Origin: Capsicum annuum
Lineage: Eukaryota; Streptophyta; Magnoliopsida; Solanales; Solanaceae
Length of the DNA: 64,000 nt
Direction of reading: 5' to 3'
Assembly (NCBI RefSeq): GCF_002878395.1
Contig: NC_061118.1
Span: 129,999,098 to 130,063,097 of the forward strand
Part shown: one piece after another, positions 12,458 through 24,397 of the stretch
How the letters are laid out: every line of letters begins with the position of its first letter
Numbering within the stretch: the first letter of the stretch is position 1
Notes under the pieces: model-generated
Told to the model about the DNA's origin: nothing
The model's input: the letters and a program-made list of their open reading frames with translations, nothing else
Database searches by the model: none
Translations under genes and position numbers: made by a program

Positions 12458-13267
12458 TGATACGATGCAAATGGTCATCATAGCTTTAGACGACATCATT
12501 GGAGACCAACACTTAAAGACTTAAGCTTTTGTCACCTCGAGAACACAAGATCATGCATGGAGGACCTATTTGGATCATACCATAAAGTAATCCCGCGTGT
12601 GGAAGGTTGCTTGGGGGCTTGCCTTTGATGCATACTCGAGACTACAAGCTGAACCCACGACTTTAGAGATTGAAGAATGCGCCTTTGGAGTATTGGAACT
12701 CATTGAGGGCATTTTAGTGATTACACATGTTGATTCCAAACACTCCATGGCAGCCCCTCTCATTAAGGGTGTTGTAGTCATTTTACTTTTTATTTGTAAT
12801 AGCCTATAAATAGTCTTCTATTAAGTCATTTTCTCTTTAGTTTTGATTGATGATGAACATGTTAAAGACTTTCTTCTCTCTTTGAGAGTGTAGCACCTTT
12901 AGAGCAGGACTTGAAAAAGCCAAATAGTTAATGTAGGGCTTGAAAAAACCAATATTACTCTCTTGCTTAGAAACAGTGGTTCATGAGGTGAGTTGATTCC
13001 CTTAGTGGTCACCATAAGAAGATAGGTGTTTGATGTTATGACTTTGAGGGTCTTTATGTTTGATATACGTTTTGGTTCTCTTTGTTTTGAAAGATCTTAT
13101 GTCTTCTAAACTATCCTTTAATTTATTACATTATTCATGTGTTTGTATCCTTTTGTTCTTATCTCTATTTCTTTGTGTTGTTGCTGCCCGTGTGTTGTTC
13201 ATTGTGCTCTCGGGTTTGTCTTGAGTTTGTGGACTATTTTTAGCTTTCGTAGATTGTTTCGTTATCA
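12458..13267 (+). repeat. 5' LTR of element B
   Basis: An 810-bp LTR matching the interrupted copy at 17197-20645, with scattered substitutions and small indels by eye. It contains a TATA box at 12805-12812. The 60-80-codon frames inside it (12575-12809) are repeated in the other LTR and have no recognisable motif. Confidence 0.85.
12805..12812 (+). promoter_or_regulatory. TATA box in element B LTR
   Basis: TATAAATA in the context GCCTATAAATAGTC. It is conserved in the second LTR near 17543-17550 (CTTATAAATAGTC), which supports it as the U3 promoter. Confidence 0.6.
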
Positions 13268-13269
13268 TT

Positions 13270-13285
13270 TGGTATCAGAGTAAGG
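13270..13285 (+). other. Primer binding site of element B
   Basis: TGGTATCAGAGTAAGG starts two bases after the LTR. Its first 11 bases match the plant initiator-Met tRNA 3' end, which fixes the element's plus orientation. Confidence 0.75.
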
Positions 13286-14584
13286 ATTGATTTTGTTCCA
13301 ACAAAATTAATCTTGGGCTTGTTAACTCGAAAATCACAAAACAAGAGGTGTTGAAAAACCAAAAATCCAAAAAGAAACATTCTGTCTCGTTTTTGGTCTT
13401 TGGCCAAAATTTTGAGTCTTAGATTTAGGATTTTTTTTTATGTGTTTTATTTGTTTCTAGTGTTAGGTTCTTGTTCCCTAACACTAAGTGAGTCTTGATC
13501 TTTGATTTGAGCTTAATCAGGGTGGTTTCGAGATATTCACCATTGTTGAGTTGAAGGTTGAAGAAACTAAAAAGGTGAATCTCAAAATTTTGGATTGTTA
13601 TTGAGGATTGGTGGCTTGAAGGCGTGTTGTTTTTGTTGTAGTCCTCAACGTATGCAAAAAGGAACAAAAATTATCAAATTTGGAGCTCATTTGGTTTGGA
13701 CTCAATTTTTGAGTGTTCTTATTGTTTTTGTTGTTCTTCATGATTGTTGAGCAAGAACACTTAAAAAGGTGTAGTTTGATCTTATCAAAGTGGAAAAAGG
13801 TGTGGTCCCTTTTTAGTCTTGAAAGCATATCCCAAGAAAATACAAAAGAAGATAGAAAATAAAAAGGCTTTCAAAAGTCTTGTTTACCAAAAGGGAGTAA
13901 GAGCATCTTCCAAGACAAACAAAAGAGGAAAGGAGGAAAAGACTTTCAAAAGGGTGTTTTGCCAAAAAGGTGAAAGGAAAGTCAAACCCTTTTGAATATT
14001 ACAAAAAGTCTCCAAGCTTGTATTTTTCCTCCCAAGGCTGATTTCAACATCTTCCAAATTAAATTTGACCAATTCAAATTGCCAACAAGAAAAAAAAATC
14101 TGCCACATCACCAAACTACCATGTCATCAAAATACCATATCATCAACGTTCCAAATACCTTGAAGCTCAAATTTCAGATTTCTTAGTTTCTTTTTCTTGT
14201 TCTTATAGTTTCATTTATTGATTCTAAGTACAAATTGACAAACTAGTAATCACCTACTAGATTGTAAATTAGTTTCTGAATCCATTTTCATTGTGTCTTC
14301 GTTATTTGTGTGCTTTTCTCATTTTTAACTCATAGTAACTTTTTTTTTTAAGTTCGCAAGTAAATTTTATTTTTTTTGGTGTTTTGAGTCGATCAAACAA
14401 GAATCCATTCCAGCCGCCAAGTAGAATTGACATCCTATTAACTACCAGAGTATAAGCAACTTTCAATATTCATCGATTTAATTGTGAGAATCACAAAGGT
14501 GGGTGTATACGAGTGTTGGTGAAGAGCTTTTACTACTAATCTTGTTTGTTCATTGTGTAGGTACAAAGGTAATATAAGGGGAAC
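13286..14584 (+). other. Leader region of element B, no gene supported
   Basis: Long untranslated-type sequence with AAAAGGTG and CTTTCAAAAG words repeated around 13760-13980. Minus-strand frames here (13425-14114) are low-complexity shadows. A gag N-terminus would be expected but was not recognised. Confidence 0.5.
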
Positions 14585-15421
14585 ATGTTTTCGATAGTCG
14601 GAGATTATTGTGACTACAACATGGGAGACTATGATTGTAGTGAGGGGTTTTGTGGCTACAAAGTTGAGAAAGATTGTGGAGGCTATGGAAATAGCCATGA
14701 TCAAAACTTGAGAAGATTTGAGGGTTACGGTTTTGAGGGGGGAAATAAAGTGAATGAAGTTCTTAGTACTTATGGTGAACATGGAGATGATGAAGAGCCA
14801 TGTGATGGTCTTTATGATAAATTTGGAACGTAGGGGGGTTCTTACTCTTCCCAAACTGAAACTAGAACTAGAGTTAGGTATAACCCTTTCATTTGCAAAG
14901 CTTATAAGAGATATGGTGAGAGTGCACATGCAAAGTGTGAAAATTTATATTCTTTAACTTGTAGTACTTCTTATCAAGGTCGACTTGGTGTGAATGGTTA
15001 TACTAGTTATAGTGGAGGTTGTCCCATGAAAAGAAGAGGGTATTCATCTCCAAAGCCGAAGAATGATCATTTGCCTTACAATGTTGATACAAGAAGGAAT
15101 GTTCACTCTGGAAAGGTGATTATTTGTGGGATATCGAGCTGCCTCATTGTGCTAAATGATAGTGTCTATATAAACTATATGTTTCCATCCACGGTTGACT
15201 CTTTAGGGTTATTTCGAGAGCCTTTATTGGTTCTATATTCCTTGGACGGGTTTAAGGTTATCGAGAGGGTGAAGGTTGTCTTCTACCAATTTAATTACCA
15301 TAAGGAGGTGTGGTACGATATTTTTCCCTTAACATACGGTCATGTGAGCTTGGGTGCTGATTGGTTTGCACAACATAAAGTTCCAAATATGCAAAATTTT
15401 CCTAATATTATAAAAGACTGA
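14585..15421 (+). pseudogene. Gag zinc knuckle and retropepsin-like remnant (element B)
   Basis: Two frames. The first (14585-14833) is Gly/Tyr/Asp-rich (MFSIVGDYCDYNMGDYDCSE). After a shift comes CKAYKRYGESAHAKC, which resembles a CCHC knuckle with its spacing broken. The second frame (14990-15421) ends with FPSTVDSLGLFREPLLVLYS and then VWYDIFPLTYGHVSLGADWF. This has the shape of a gypsy retropepsin, with the hydrophobic run and the LLG-type turn (SLGADWF). The catalytic D-S/T-G triplet is not present at the expected place. The domain identity is an inference from spacing, and the enzyme would be inactive as read. Confidence 0.5.
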
Positions 15422-15781
15422 TGGGAAAATCATCTCATGATGTACATTCTGCCCAAGACGCAAAGAGAAGTATTCACCTACTCCAATCCAAATGATTATG
15501 AGAGATAAAATATTGAGAGGAGTAAGGGTATGCAATATGGTAATCTGAGAGTGGAAAAATGAGAGGTTGTATGAAGCGAAATGAGGGGATTGCCACCAAA
15601 TTATGCTAATATTGCTTGTCCTTCTATTTCTAAGGAAATTTGTGTAGGTACCAACATAGCAAGCGAAGGAGAGCAAGGCTGAAGAGAAGTTGTTGCCCAA
15701 GCTTGTAGAGGACCTTCACACCAAGGTAAAAAAGAACATACTCAAGAACTTTGAGGTAAAATAGCTAAATCTTACACTTTT

Positions 15782-16444
15782 GTGCATCTGAATAATAATT
15801 GTGTGGCTAGTGTCCCATTGAGTGTGAGTAGTAGCTTACCTACATGTGAGTATATTGATTCTTTACCACTTGTTGATGATGTACATATTGTGCGTGTGGA
15901 TACACTAGTTGATCCTATTGATGACCGAATTGACTCTTCTTGTAAGATTGATTTGTGTCCTCCTAGTGTTGAAGCCATTGTGTTGAATGAAAGTACATCG
16001 TCTTATGAAAATTGTGCTGATCAACTTGAGTGTAAAAATTTCCCACCACTTGAGGTTATGTGTGATGTAATTAATAAATCTCAAATAAGTGAAGAATTTG
16101 AAAATATTGGTCAAGGAAATAGGAGTGAACCCGTGAGCTTGTCTTGTGGTATAAATTCTAATGTTTGCTTGGCTCCTAGGGGTAATCATGTACTTGAAAC
16201 ATCTTTGAAACTTGATAATGAACTTACAGAGAGTGATCTTGCTTGTTCCAAATCTGCCCATGGGATAGATCCTTTTCTTTTTAGGTTTAACGTCTTTTTT
16301 GAAGATAGTATAATCACTCCTAATGAACCTAGTGGTGATAATGATGTTGAAGGTATAACTTGTCTTGAAGGCTATAGCCTATATGACAACCCACTATGGT
16401 GTGAAAACATTCCTCCTAAAGATGGAAATCTCTTTTTTTTTTGA
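15782..16444 (+). CDS. 220-aa ORF of unknown function in element B
   Basis: An uninterrupted 220-codon frame located where pol would be expected. The product is acidic and Ser/Cys/Asp-rich (for example LPTCEYIDSLPLVDDVHIV, residues about 20-38). It ends with CLEGYSLYDNPLWCENIPPK and a phenylalanine run coded by a T tract. There is no zinc-finger spacing, membrane segment or enzyme motif that I recognise. It could be an accessory protein of this non-autonomous family or a chance survivor of a longer polyprotein. Coding-like remnants also precede it (15422-15781). Confidence 0.4.
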   Translation: MHLNNNCVASVPLSVSSSLPTCEYIDSLPLVDDVHIVRVDTLVDPIDDRIDSSCKIDLCPPSVEAIVLNESTSSYENCADQLECKNFPPLEVMCDVINKSQISEEFENIGQGNRSEPVSLSCGINSNVCLAPRGNHVLETSLKLDNELTESDLACSKSAHGIDPFLFRFNVFFEDSIITPNEPSGDNDVEGITCLEGYSLYDNPLWCENIPPKDGNLFFF

Positions 16445-17196
16445 AAGATGAGAGTACTCTTAAGGGTAAAAAATGTGTAGTCATTTTTTAAAACCCGAGG
16501 GCAAAGGTGTCATTGACTCCTTGGGTTAATGCTTGTAAATGCGCATTATTTCTTGACACACTTATGCTTAAGTTTAGTGAATCCCAACTTGTGTATGCCA
16601 AGTTATTTATGTGTTCTAAAGAAAGAACGTGTATGTGATTAAATGCTTTATCTTCGATCGTGTATACCTTTACACTTGATTCCTTTCTATACTACCTCTT
16701 TGCTTATGATGATATCCATACTAATCTTGGATTTGTTTTATGTAGAGGTATGAAATTTATTGGTTTGTCCACTTGTGTGAGTGATGATGTTATATAGATA
16801 GTGATGATGCTATATAGATCTTGTGGACTTTAGAACCAATTGAAGCACCACCCTTGGTGTGGTCTCTTGAAGAGATAAAAAAGCAATTGTGTCTTATGGC
16901 TCATACGATGAAGGTAGTTCAACCTTGTGGATTATTTGATGCCATTAGGACCTTTGTTGTTTCTTTATCTCTTGGTGAAGCCCATAACCAAATCCTTTGT
17001 GCATCTTTCGTTGGGTTTTTAATATTCAATTCAAAGGATCCTTAGTTATATTTCAAGTATGTACAACCTTAGCAACATGAAAAACTGTTTATGCTAATCC
17101 TAACCCTCATGCCATGAGGAATTTATGTTCGTTTGTCCTTCCTTTTATTTTGCAAGGTATGGGTTCGAGGTCAAATTCTTTTTAAGAAGGGAAGAA
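16445..17196 (+). other. 3' untranslated region and polypurine tract of element B
   Basis: Mostly noncoding. A 74-codon frame at 16821-17045 shows no known motif. The purine-rich TTTTTAAGAAGGGAAGAA at about 17179-17196 abuts the TGATACGA start of the 3' LTR and fits a polypurine tract. Confidence 0.55.
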
Positions 17197-17814
17197 TGAT
17201 ACGAGCTGAACGATCATCATAGCTTTTGACGACATCATTGGATACCAACACTTAAATACTCAAGCTTTCATCACCTCTAGGACACAAGAGAATGGATGGA
17301 GGACCCATTTGGAGCATACCATAAAGCAACCCCGTGTGTGGAAGGTTTCTTGGGGGCTTGTCTTTGATGCATACCTGAGACTACAATTTGAACCCACGAC
17401 TTTGGAGATTGAAGAAGGTTCCTTTGAAGTGATGGAACTCATTAAGGGCATTTTAGTAATTACACATGTTGATTCCAAACACCCTATGGCAACCCCTCTT
17501 ATTAAGGGTGTTGTAGTCGTTTTACTTTTATTTGTAATAGCTTATAAATAGTCTTCTATTAGGTCATTTTCTCTTTAGTTTTGATTGATGATGAACATGT
17601 GAAAGACTTTCCTCTTTCTTTGAGAGTGTAACTGTAATACCCCGAATTTTCTTCCTAGCTAAATTCGTCCCAAGAATTCCTAGTATTAGCTTCTAAAGTG
17701 AATGATGATTATTCCATGAGGAATTTTCAAGATTTTCACTTTTTTCATGTGGAAAATTCAATAATCTTTCCATCGATATAAAATTTTCCCAAATCCGACA
17801 CCCGGGCGAAGAGT

Positions 17815-18035
17815 TAGAGCCTTTTTAGTGAGACAGTGTATCACCTGAGCCTCCAGCGCATCACAGAATGGAAATTGTCAATTTTTAGTGTTACTCTATG
17901 ATAGTGGCACATCGCGCCAAACTTTCAGGTCGCAGACAAGGTGGCCACGCGATAGCTCTGCGTCGCACCCCCGTGCAATTACCCATTTGTCACTTTCCAG
18001 TGACTTGACGCGATAGTGGCGCGTCGCGTAAAGGA
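17815..18035 (+). repeat. GC-rich repeated module in solo LTR C
   Basis: Three loose copies of a motif such as CGCGATAGTGGCGCGTCGCG and ATAGTGGCACATCGCGCC, ending about 70 bp before the TATA box. They are strongly CG-rich in an AT-rich setting and analogous to the modules at 5975-6135, 10965-11130 and 60540-60785. Confidence 0.65.
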
Positions 18036-18104
18036 TAAAAATTGGAAAATTTTCTCAAAAATTAAAGACGTGTCCTAGAGTTAAAAGGGTTAATGTCCCC
18101 ACCC

Positions 18105-18112
18105 TATATAAG
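18105..18112 (+). promoter_or_regulatory. TATA box of solo LTR C
   Basis: TATATAAG in ACCCTATATAAGCC, downstream of the GC-rich module. It is a plausible LTR promoter. Confidence 0.6.
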
Positions 18113-21100
18113 CCTTATAACATGAGATTTGGTCATAATTCAGCAACTTATACTCAATTACTCTCAAAAACTCTCAAGAACAAGCCCTAGAATTTTCATA
18201 GAAGGTTCAATTCCAAGGGAATTCATCATCAAATTTCAAGAATGTCTCCGTAAATATTCATGAAATCATGAACTAAGGTATGTGTAGTATTCATCCACGG
18301 ATCTCTTTCATTCGTGGAGTCTAAGAATCATGTTTTAAATAACCTATTGTGATTTGCTTATTGTGATTTGATCATATTCATGTTGATAATTGTTATTTAT
18401 GTTTCAAGATGGTGTCTTGATGAATTTCCATGAAGTATGTGAGTTTGTTGATTGAAAACCTATGAGTTTAGGTATTTTTAGATTCTTAAATTGATGATTT
18501 CACCTATGCTATAAAATGTACATGTAAGGTGTTTGATAAAATTTCTAGAATGATAGAATCATGTTCCTTATGACTCAATAGTATCTAAATGACAAGTCCA
18601 TGCTAACTTTATGATGCAACACAATTTCCTTGCTCTTGTTGTGTATTGATTGTTGTCTTATGCAACGTTCATGATATTGAAATCATGCAAGTATGTACAT
18701 GTTATATGCATTCCCTTCCATGATCAAGACTATGATAACCAAGTAAAGCATGGAATCCCTTATTTATGGTATTGTGAATTATGAGCTTTATTCCTATGAT
18801 CAAGAAGTATTATGGATTGTTGGTGTTGGTCATATATTCAAGAATGTCATGCCTTGTCAGTTTCCTTCTATCGAGTCCTGGGGGTACTTGTACCCAAAAA
18901 ATATAGTTTTGTGCCTAAAGCCATATCATGATTTCACGATACTCTCAGTCAAGCCATGTTTTATAGAAGTCAATCAGTCATGTGACTCATGAAATCTCAG
19001 AAATTTCATGAACTCAGTACTCAATAAGATCAGTAATCTCATAAACTCAGTCAGTTATCAGATATCAATAGTATTTCATCAGTTGATAGAATTCAGTAAA
19101 CTCAGTCCATGTACAGTCAGTCAATCATGTTCAGTCTCTTCAGATGGGAGTAGAAATTAGCACCGAGTGAACCCAAGGGTGGGAACACACACTGTCAGAT
19201 CAGGGTGTGATTCTTAGTAGTCATCCTTGAGTTCCAGAACTATGTAGCCAGCATAGGTTGAGACATCAACACTGTTAGATGAGGGTTGATGAGGTAGATA
19301 AGTACTGTCAGATAAGATCCCCACCGTTCTCTTTTGGGGATACTATCAGATGACGGTACCCACAGTTGTCCTTACCAGTGGTGCGGTATTGACATCCTTC
19401 CAATTAGGGCACAGATTGGACCCCAGCTCAACTGTTCTAGCGTATTTGGGGCATGTCGGTTAAATAACTATTCCCACAGTTTCAGTATCAGTCTCAGTAA
19501 AAGAACTCAGATAGTTCCATCAAATTTAGGACTGTCAGACAGAGTCACTCATGTTATCAGTTATTTCAGTTATCAGAACTCCAGTATCAGTCATGCTAGA
19601 TATCAGTAAATTCATATCATTAGTATATAGATTCAGTTATCATGTTCTCACAACTCAGTTACTATGTATTCATATGTGCACTCTCACATTCATATTAGTC
19701 AGTCAGTTATTATCATTCATGCATGTAAGCCCCATTTATTCAGCCTACCTCACACATATACTCAGTACATTCTTTTGTACTGACGCATTTGCACTATGGT
19801 GTTTTCTTTTTATATTACACCATAGGTTCAGAGACACGACTCCCATATCAGCAGCAGTAGCATTCCAGGGTTTAGATTTTTAGCAGTGAGTCCTCATTAT
19901 CCTAGGACGTGATCTTATTTTATCATATCAGTTTAGTTTTTAGTTGATGGAGTTAGTTGGGGACATATCCCATCAACTCCTTAGTCAGACAGTTAGAGGC
20001 TTTTTGACGACTACATTATTCTTCATGTTTTTCAGACTTCAGTATTTCATTTTTGTTTTGGTATCAAGATACCACTCTATGTCAGACGTTATTGTTATTA
20101 TTCAGTTATGTTCAGTATTGAAACTTATGGCCTCTCAGTGTATGTTTCTGCATTTTTATGTCATATTATGCAGTGTACAGGTACAGATATCAGTCATGGG
20201 TTAGCTTGTGGTCCTTCGAGGTCATAAGCACCGTGTAGCATTCCGGTTCAGATAATCGGGGTGTTACAGTAACACCTTTAAAATAGGGCTTGGAAATGTC
20301 AAGTAGTTAGTGTAGGGCTTGGAAAAGTCAATATTATTCTCTTGCTTAGAAACGGTGGTTCATGAGGTTAATTGATTCTCTAGCGATCATCGTAAGAAGA
20401 TGAGTATTTGATGTTGGAACTTTGAGGGTCTTTACGTTTGATATATGTTTTGGTTCTTTTTGTTTCGTAAGATCTTATGTCTTCTTAACTATTCTTTAAT
20501 TTATTGCATTATTTGTGTGTTTATATCCTTTTATTCTTGTCTCGATTTCTTTGTGTTGTTGTTGCCCATGTGTTGTTCATTGTATTCTTGGGTTTGTCTT
20601 GAGTTTGTAGACTTTTTTTAGCTTTCGTAGATTATTCTGTTATCATACTGACACTCTCAGGGATCACCCTCTAGTAAGGAGCAATCTTAGGGGTTACCCG
20701 TTAGTTAGGACTGAATCTACAACTATTATTAGTACCCATGGTACTGTACTAGCACCCTTCCAACTGGGGTCACAAGTTGGACCCTGATCAACTTAAACTG
20801 GGGCATGTCGATTAGATGATACCTCCCACAATCTTAGTTTAATGTTCAGTATAATTTAGTTCAGACTTGCATTGACCATAGCATACAGTTATCAGTTATT
20901 TAGTTATCAGATTTCAGTATTTCAGTTACAAACTATATCAGAAATATATTATATGCTTGGTCATGCATTCTCAAATTTTATATCTTTCACGCATTGATAT
21001 TTAGTAATCTCATGCTAACTATTCAGTCTTTACTTTATGCATGTTCACTAAGTTATCTCATATTATTCAGCTAGTTATTACTCCATGTTCAGTTATCCCA

Positions 21101-21648
21101 TGCCATTTATTCAGACAATTATTGCTCATGCACATGAAACTATGCATATTAGCCTACCTCATTTAGTATACCAGTACATTCAAAGTACTAATACATACTC
21201 GTTTTTTGTGCTATGATGTTTCATATCATAGGTTCAGACGCTCAAGTTCCCGACCGTACCTAGTTATCCCAGTGCACCAATAGCAGCAACAGTGGTTAGT
21301 CCTCATGTTTCGAGGACCAGTTATGTTATTTTAGTTTCTCAATTTTAGCAGACATTCGGAGTTAGTTGGGGGCTTGTCCCATCAACTTCTCAGTTATTCA
21401 GTTAGAGGCTTTCAGACTAGTAGAGATAGTTAGTCAGTTTTCAGTATGTTTTTAGACGTTAACATCATATTTTCGTATTGATTACAATTTTTAAAATCGT
21501 ATGGCATTTTACTTAAATTCCTCATATGTTTTCTTTGAGATTTTATTCAATGCTCACAGCAGGTACCAGTCATAGGTTAGCTTGTGGTCTTTTGAGACTG
21601 TAAGCACCGTGTGGCGATCAAGGTATATTTCTGAGTCGTTACAGTGTC

Positions 21649-23535
21649 CTTGGTTGATCATGTTAATGGCCTTTGATGAGTCAATCTCTATTGCTAGGGG
21701 TTTAATATTGTGGATGACAAAAAGTTTGAGTCCTTCAAGAATGGTTAGAATTTTAGCTTGTATGGGGTTGGTGTGAGTGAAAACTTTAGAGTATCCCATG
21801 ATCCAAGCTCCTTGGTGATTCCAAAATAATTCTCCTACTCTCCCTTGCCATGAGTTCTTTTTACTGCTCCATCTGTATTGAGCTTTTAGGTGCCATTGGA
21901 AGGTGGTTCCCACATAATTTTAATGGTTATGATGGCTTTGAGGTGTTTTCCATAATTTTTGGCTAGGAAATTGAATTCATTGGTGAGGTGGATGATATGT
22001 TGAGTGTCAAGTTTTCTTACTGGTAATAAAGAGGTTTTCATTCCTCTTAAGCCAAATATTCCAAAAGGCAAAGGGTATGACATTATCCCAGCTTAGTCAA
22101 TAATTGAAGGGAGTGTTCCTAAGGGCGTCCGAGATGTCCTTCCAGTTAGAGACGTTGATGGAAGAAGAGTTAATGTTGTGGGAATTATTGTTTTTATTCC
22201 CTAGGTTCGACAAAAAACAGTTGCATTAACATAGGTAAAGAATATATGAGTGATATTTTCCCCTATGTTATTATAGAAATTGCATAGATTAAGAGTGTTG
22301 AGACCTATGTGGTGAAGGTTGCTCTCAGTAGTTATTTTGTTATGGTGGAAAAGTCAAAGAAAGGTCTTGATTTTATTAGGCATTTGGAGCTTCAAAATCC
22401 ACTTGAAATTCTTAAGGTTGGTGGTATAGGTATGAAGAGTAGTATCACCGATAACTTAGTAGGCAGTTTTCATTGAGAAAACTCCATTGTTGGTTTTTTC
22501 CCAAAAAATTTTTTTAATATGAGGACTATTAGAGGGGAGGGAGGTGTTGGTGATGATATTATAGAGCTCTTGGGAAAATGAAATGAGAGACAGACACGTT
22601 TTTAATTGCCATTGTTATGAATGGTGTTGACTTTGAGTTGATTCTCTCCTATATTAAGGAGGCCGTGGATTTTGTCATAGTTGGGGATCATCTGTCTTCA
22701 AAAAAGTTAATCCTGTTCCCTTTATATAATGGTCCATCTAAGGTTGTCTTTACAGATACTCCCCCATCTCTAATGAATTTTCAAGTGTTGGAAGCAATCT
22801 TGTTTTTTGACTCCCTTTTATAGATTCTGCAATACTTATTGAAAAGTAATTTAGCCTAGAGAGAGTTGTAATTGTGGTACATTCTCCATACTAGTGTAGC
22901 ATGGAGGGCCCTAATCCTGATGTTGCACTTATGGATACCTAGGCCACCTTTGACATTTTTCGTGGTTACCTTGTCCCAACCAATAAGGTAAAGTTTTTTC
23001 TCGTCAGCAGTGGTGTCCTAAACAAAATTCCTCTGTATTTGGCTGATGAGATTGGAAGTTTTTGAGGGATCTTAATGAATTACATGACATGAGAGAGAAT
23101 ACTTCCAAGAATGGCTTTAGTAAGGATGCTAGTCATGTTAAATATTTTGGTCTTTCACCCTGCAAGTTTGATTTGCATGTTATTTATGATGAATTGAAAG
23201 TCTCTGTGGTTAGGCCTTGTGTTGAGGATGAGAAAGCCTAGGTATTTTCCAAAGAAGGTACTAGACTTCATATTAAGAACGTTGCAACAAGTGGCAGTTA
23301 AGGTAGTAAGTAGTACATTTGAAAGAGAAAATGACCTTGGATTTTCTAGTTGATTTTTTGACCAGATTTGGTGCAAAAATCCTTTAGGGTGTCAATGATA
23401 GATGTGCTATCTTCAGGACTGACTCTGGAGTAAAGGATGACATCATCAACAAAGAAGAGATGGGATATTTTAAGGCCCGCGTGGAGATGGAGATGAGCTT
23501 CCAGACTCTTCCTTTAACTCTTTCATCAATTAGTC
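21649..23535 (-). pseudogene. LINE ORF2 fragment: RT, zf-RVT and RNase H
   Basis: On the minus strand the order is: the RT palm with LFFVDDVILYSRVSPEDS (active site at 23442-23450), then the post-RT block FGKYLGFLILNTRPNHRDFQ and IINNMQIKLAGWK. A zf-RVT-like region follows (about 22480-22200), and then an RNase H-like domain with NHQGAWIMGYSKVF and AIEIDSSKAINMINQGH. This is the classic C-terminal half of a plant non-LTR retrotransposon. The FVDD box stands in place of FADD. Frames are broken many times. The 5' part, including the endonuclease, is absent (5' truncation near 23535). It is cut by solo LTR A and resumes at 10581. Confidence 0.85.
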
Positions 23536-24397
23536 TTCATATCATTGTCATATGCCTCAAAATTATCATATTTTATCATTTGTCATATGTCTCAAAATAG
23601 TCTCTATTTGAATGATAACTATCACAAAATATTGAATTCTCATTCTAGTTTAGGTAGTCATCCACTTCGAATTGAATAGTAAGTAAATTATTGGATTTTA
23701 TTATCTCTAAATTACCATGAGGGTACTAATAAAATTTATTCCTTATTTTCTTGTAGGGATATAAATTGCAAAGTATAATAGTAATATATTTTACAAAAAA
23801 TGTATTCTTTTATTATTTGAAAGTACAAATACTAAAGTTAAATTGCATATAATAGTAGCTATTATAACATTTCTTTATTTATATTTGTAAAATTATATAA
23901 AAAGTTTTATTTTCGATGAGTTTGTTTAATCATGCTTGTAATTGTTTACAATTTTTGTTTTATAATATTTACTATATTATAAATTAGATTTTAAAAGATT
24001 CATGAGACTTACGCCTCAAGACTTACGCATCGTCTCATTCTAACTAAAATGTCCCACTTCACGCTTCCATCTTTTAAAACATTACGAGACACAAAGTAAA
24101 GATAAGGATTCACATCTAAGAGGTTTAATAGGTGCTAATGAGTAATGTGAACACACACTAAAGTGAAAAAGACAAAAGAGAAAAAACACCAGACATCAAC
24201 CTGGATAAAGAAAATAATATCTGAATATAACTTCTGATAAAAGAAAATATACTCAAAATTAGAAAATTTACCAAAAAGTGCAACAAGCTAAGTAATGGAG
24301 GCATCACCTTAATAAAAATGGGTAAAGAAGCATTGGAATTTAAAGTGTTGTGGTACACGTTGAAAGAAAATGCAGTACCATATACTTATTTTTAAAA
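23536..24397. other. AT-rich stretch, right half of the MITE-like shell
   Basis: No gene. 24000-24085 holds the CGCCTCAAG/TTTTAAAAC end that mirrors the left edge near 9886. 24086-24397 shows nothing recognisable; the minus frame at 24158-24358 has no motif. Confidence 0.4.

Larger units (their letters stand above)
17633..20268 (+). mobile_element. Solo LTR C (Tekay-like), target duplication GTAAC
   Basis: A 2636-bp solo LTR from TGTAATACCCCGAATTTT to CGGGGTGTTACA, with GTAAC on both sides (17628-17632 and 20269-20273). Inner blocks (CAGCATAGGTTGAGACATC, GATGAGGGTTGATGAGG) and the final block (GTTAGCTTGTGGTCCTTCGA) match the other Tekay-like LTRs. Its complete ends and perfect duplication suggest it is the youngest layer in this nest. 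No internal genes are present. Confidence 0.92.
12458..20645 (+). mobile_element. Non-autonomous LTR retroelement B
   Basis: Direct repeats at 12458-13267 and 17197-20645 start TGATACGA and end GTTATCA, with short inverted ends TGATA/TATCA. A Met-type primer site follows the left LTR, and a purine tract (TTTTTAAGAAGGGAAGAA) sits just before the right one. The 3.9-kb interior has gag/protease remnants and one open frame of unknown function. No reverse transcriptase or integrase was found, so movement would have needed proteins from another element. I could not identify a clear target duplication: the flanks are GACTT and TACTG. Confidence 0.85.
17197..20645 (+). repeat. 3' LTR of element B, interrupted by solo LTR C
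   Basis: 17197-17632 and 20274-20645 together align with the 5' LTR at 12458-13267. The break is in the GAGAGTGTA(A/G)C segment, where GTAAC is duplicated around LTR C. Confidence 0.85.
10587..21643 (+). mobile_element. Solo LTR A (Tekay-like), split by element B
   Basis: It begins TGTAACACCCCACATTTT and ends GAGTCGTTACA, flanked on both sides by GTGTC (10582-10586 and 21644-21648), a perfect 5-bp target duplication. Without element B (12458-20645) the LTR is about 2.87 kb. It carries no internal coding region, so it is a solo LTR left by LTR-LTR recombination. The 3' part (20646-21643) contains the GTTAGCTTGTGGTC...CACCGTGTGGC block that closes the related LTRs. It inserted into the RNase H region of a LINE. 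Confidence 0.9.
9886..24085. mobile_element. Possible MITE-like shell around the LINE nest
   Basis: The left edge near 9886 reads GTGTTTTAAAAGGCAG and runs into CGCCTCGAAGC/TTACGCCTTAAGCG repeats. The right edge near 24085 has the inverted counterpart CTTTTAAAACATTAC preceded by TTACGCCTCAAGACTTACGC. Removing the LINE and everything in it leaves about 0.95 kb with rough terminal inverted repeats. I could not find a target-site duplication. This outermost layer is an inference. Confidence 0.35.

Noticed and set aside
14438..14929. 163-codon minus-strand ORF in element B
   Set aside because: It lies opposite the Gly/Tyr/Asp-rich gag-side frame, has no motif, and runs against the element's orientation.
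12453..20650. GACTT and TACTG as target duplication of element B
   Set aside because: The flanks do not match beyond a short ACT; no duplication is supported.
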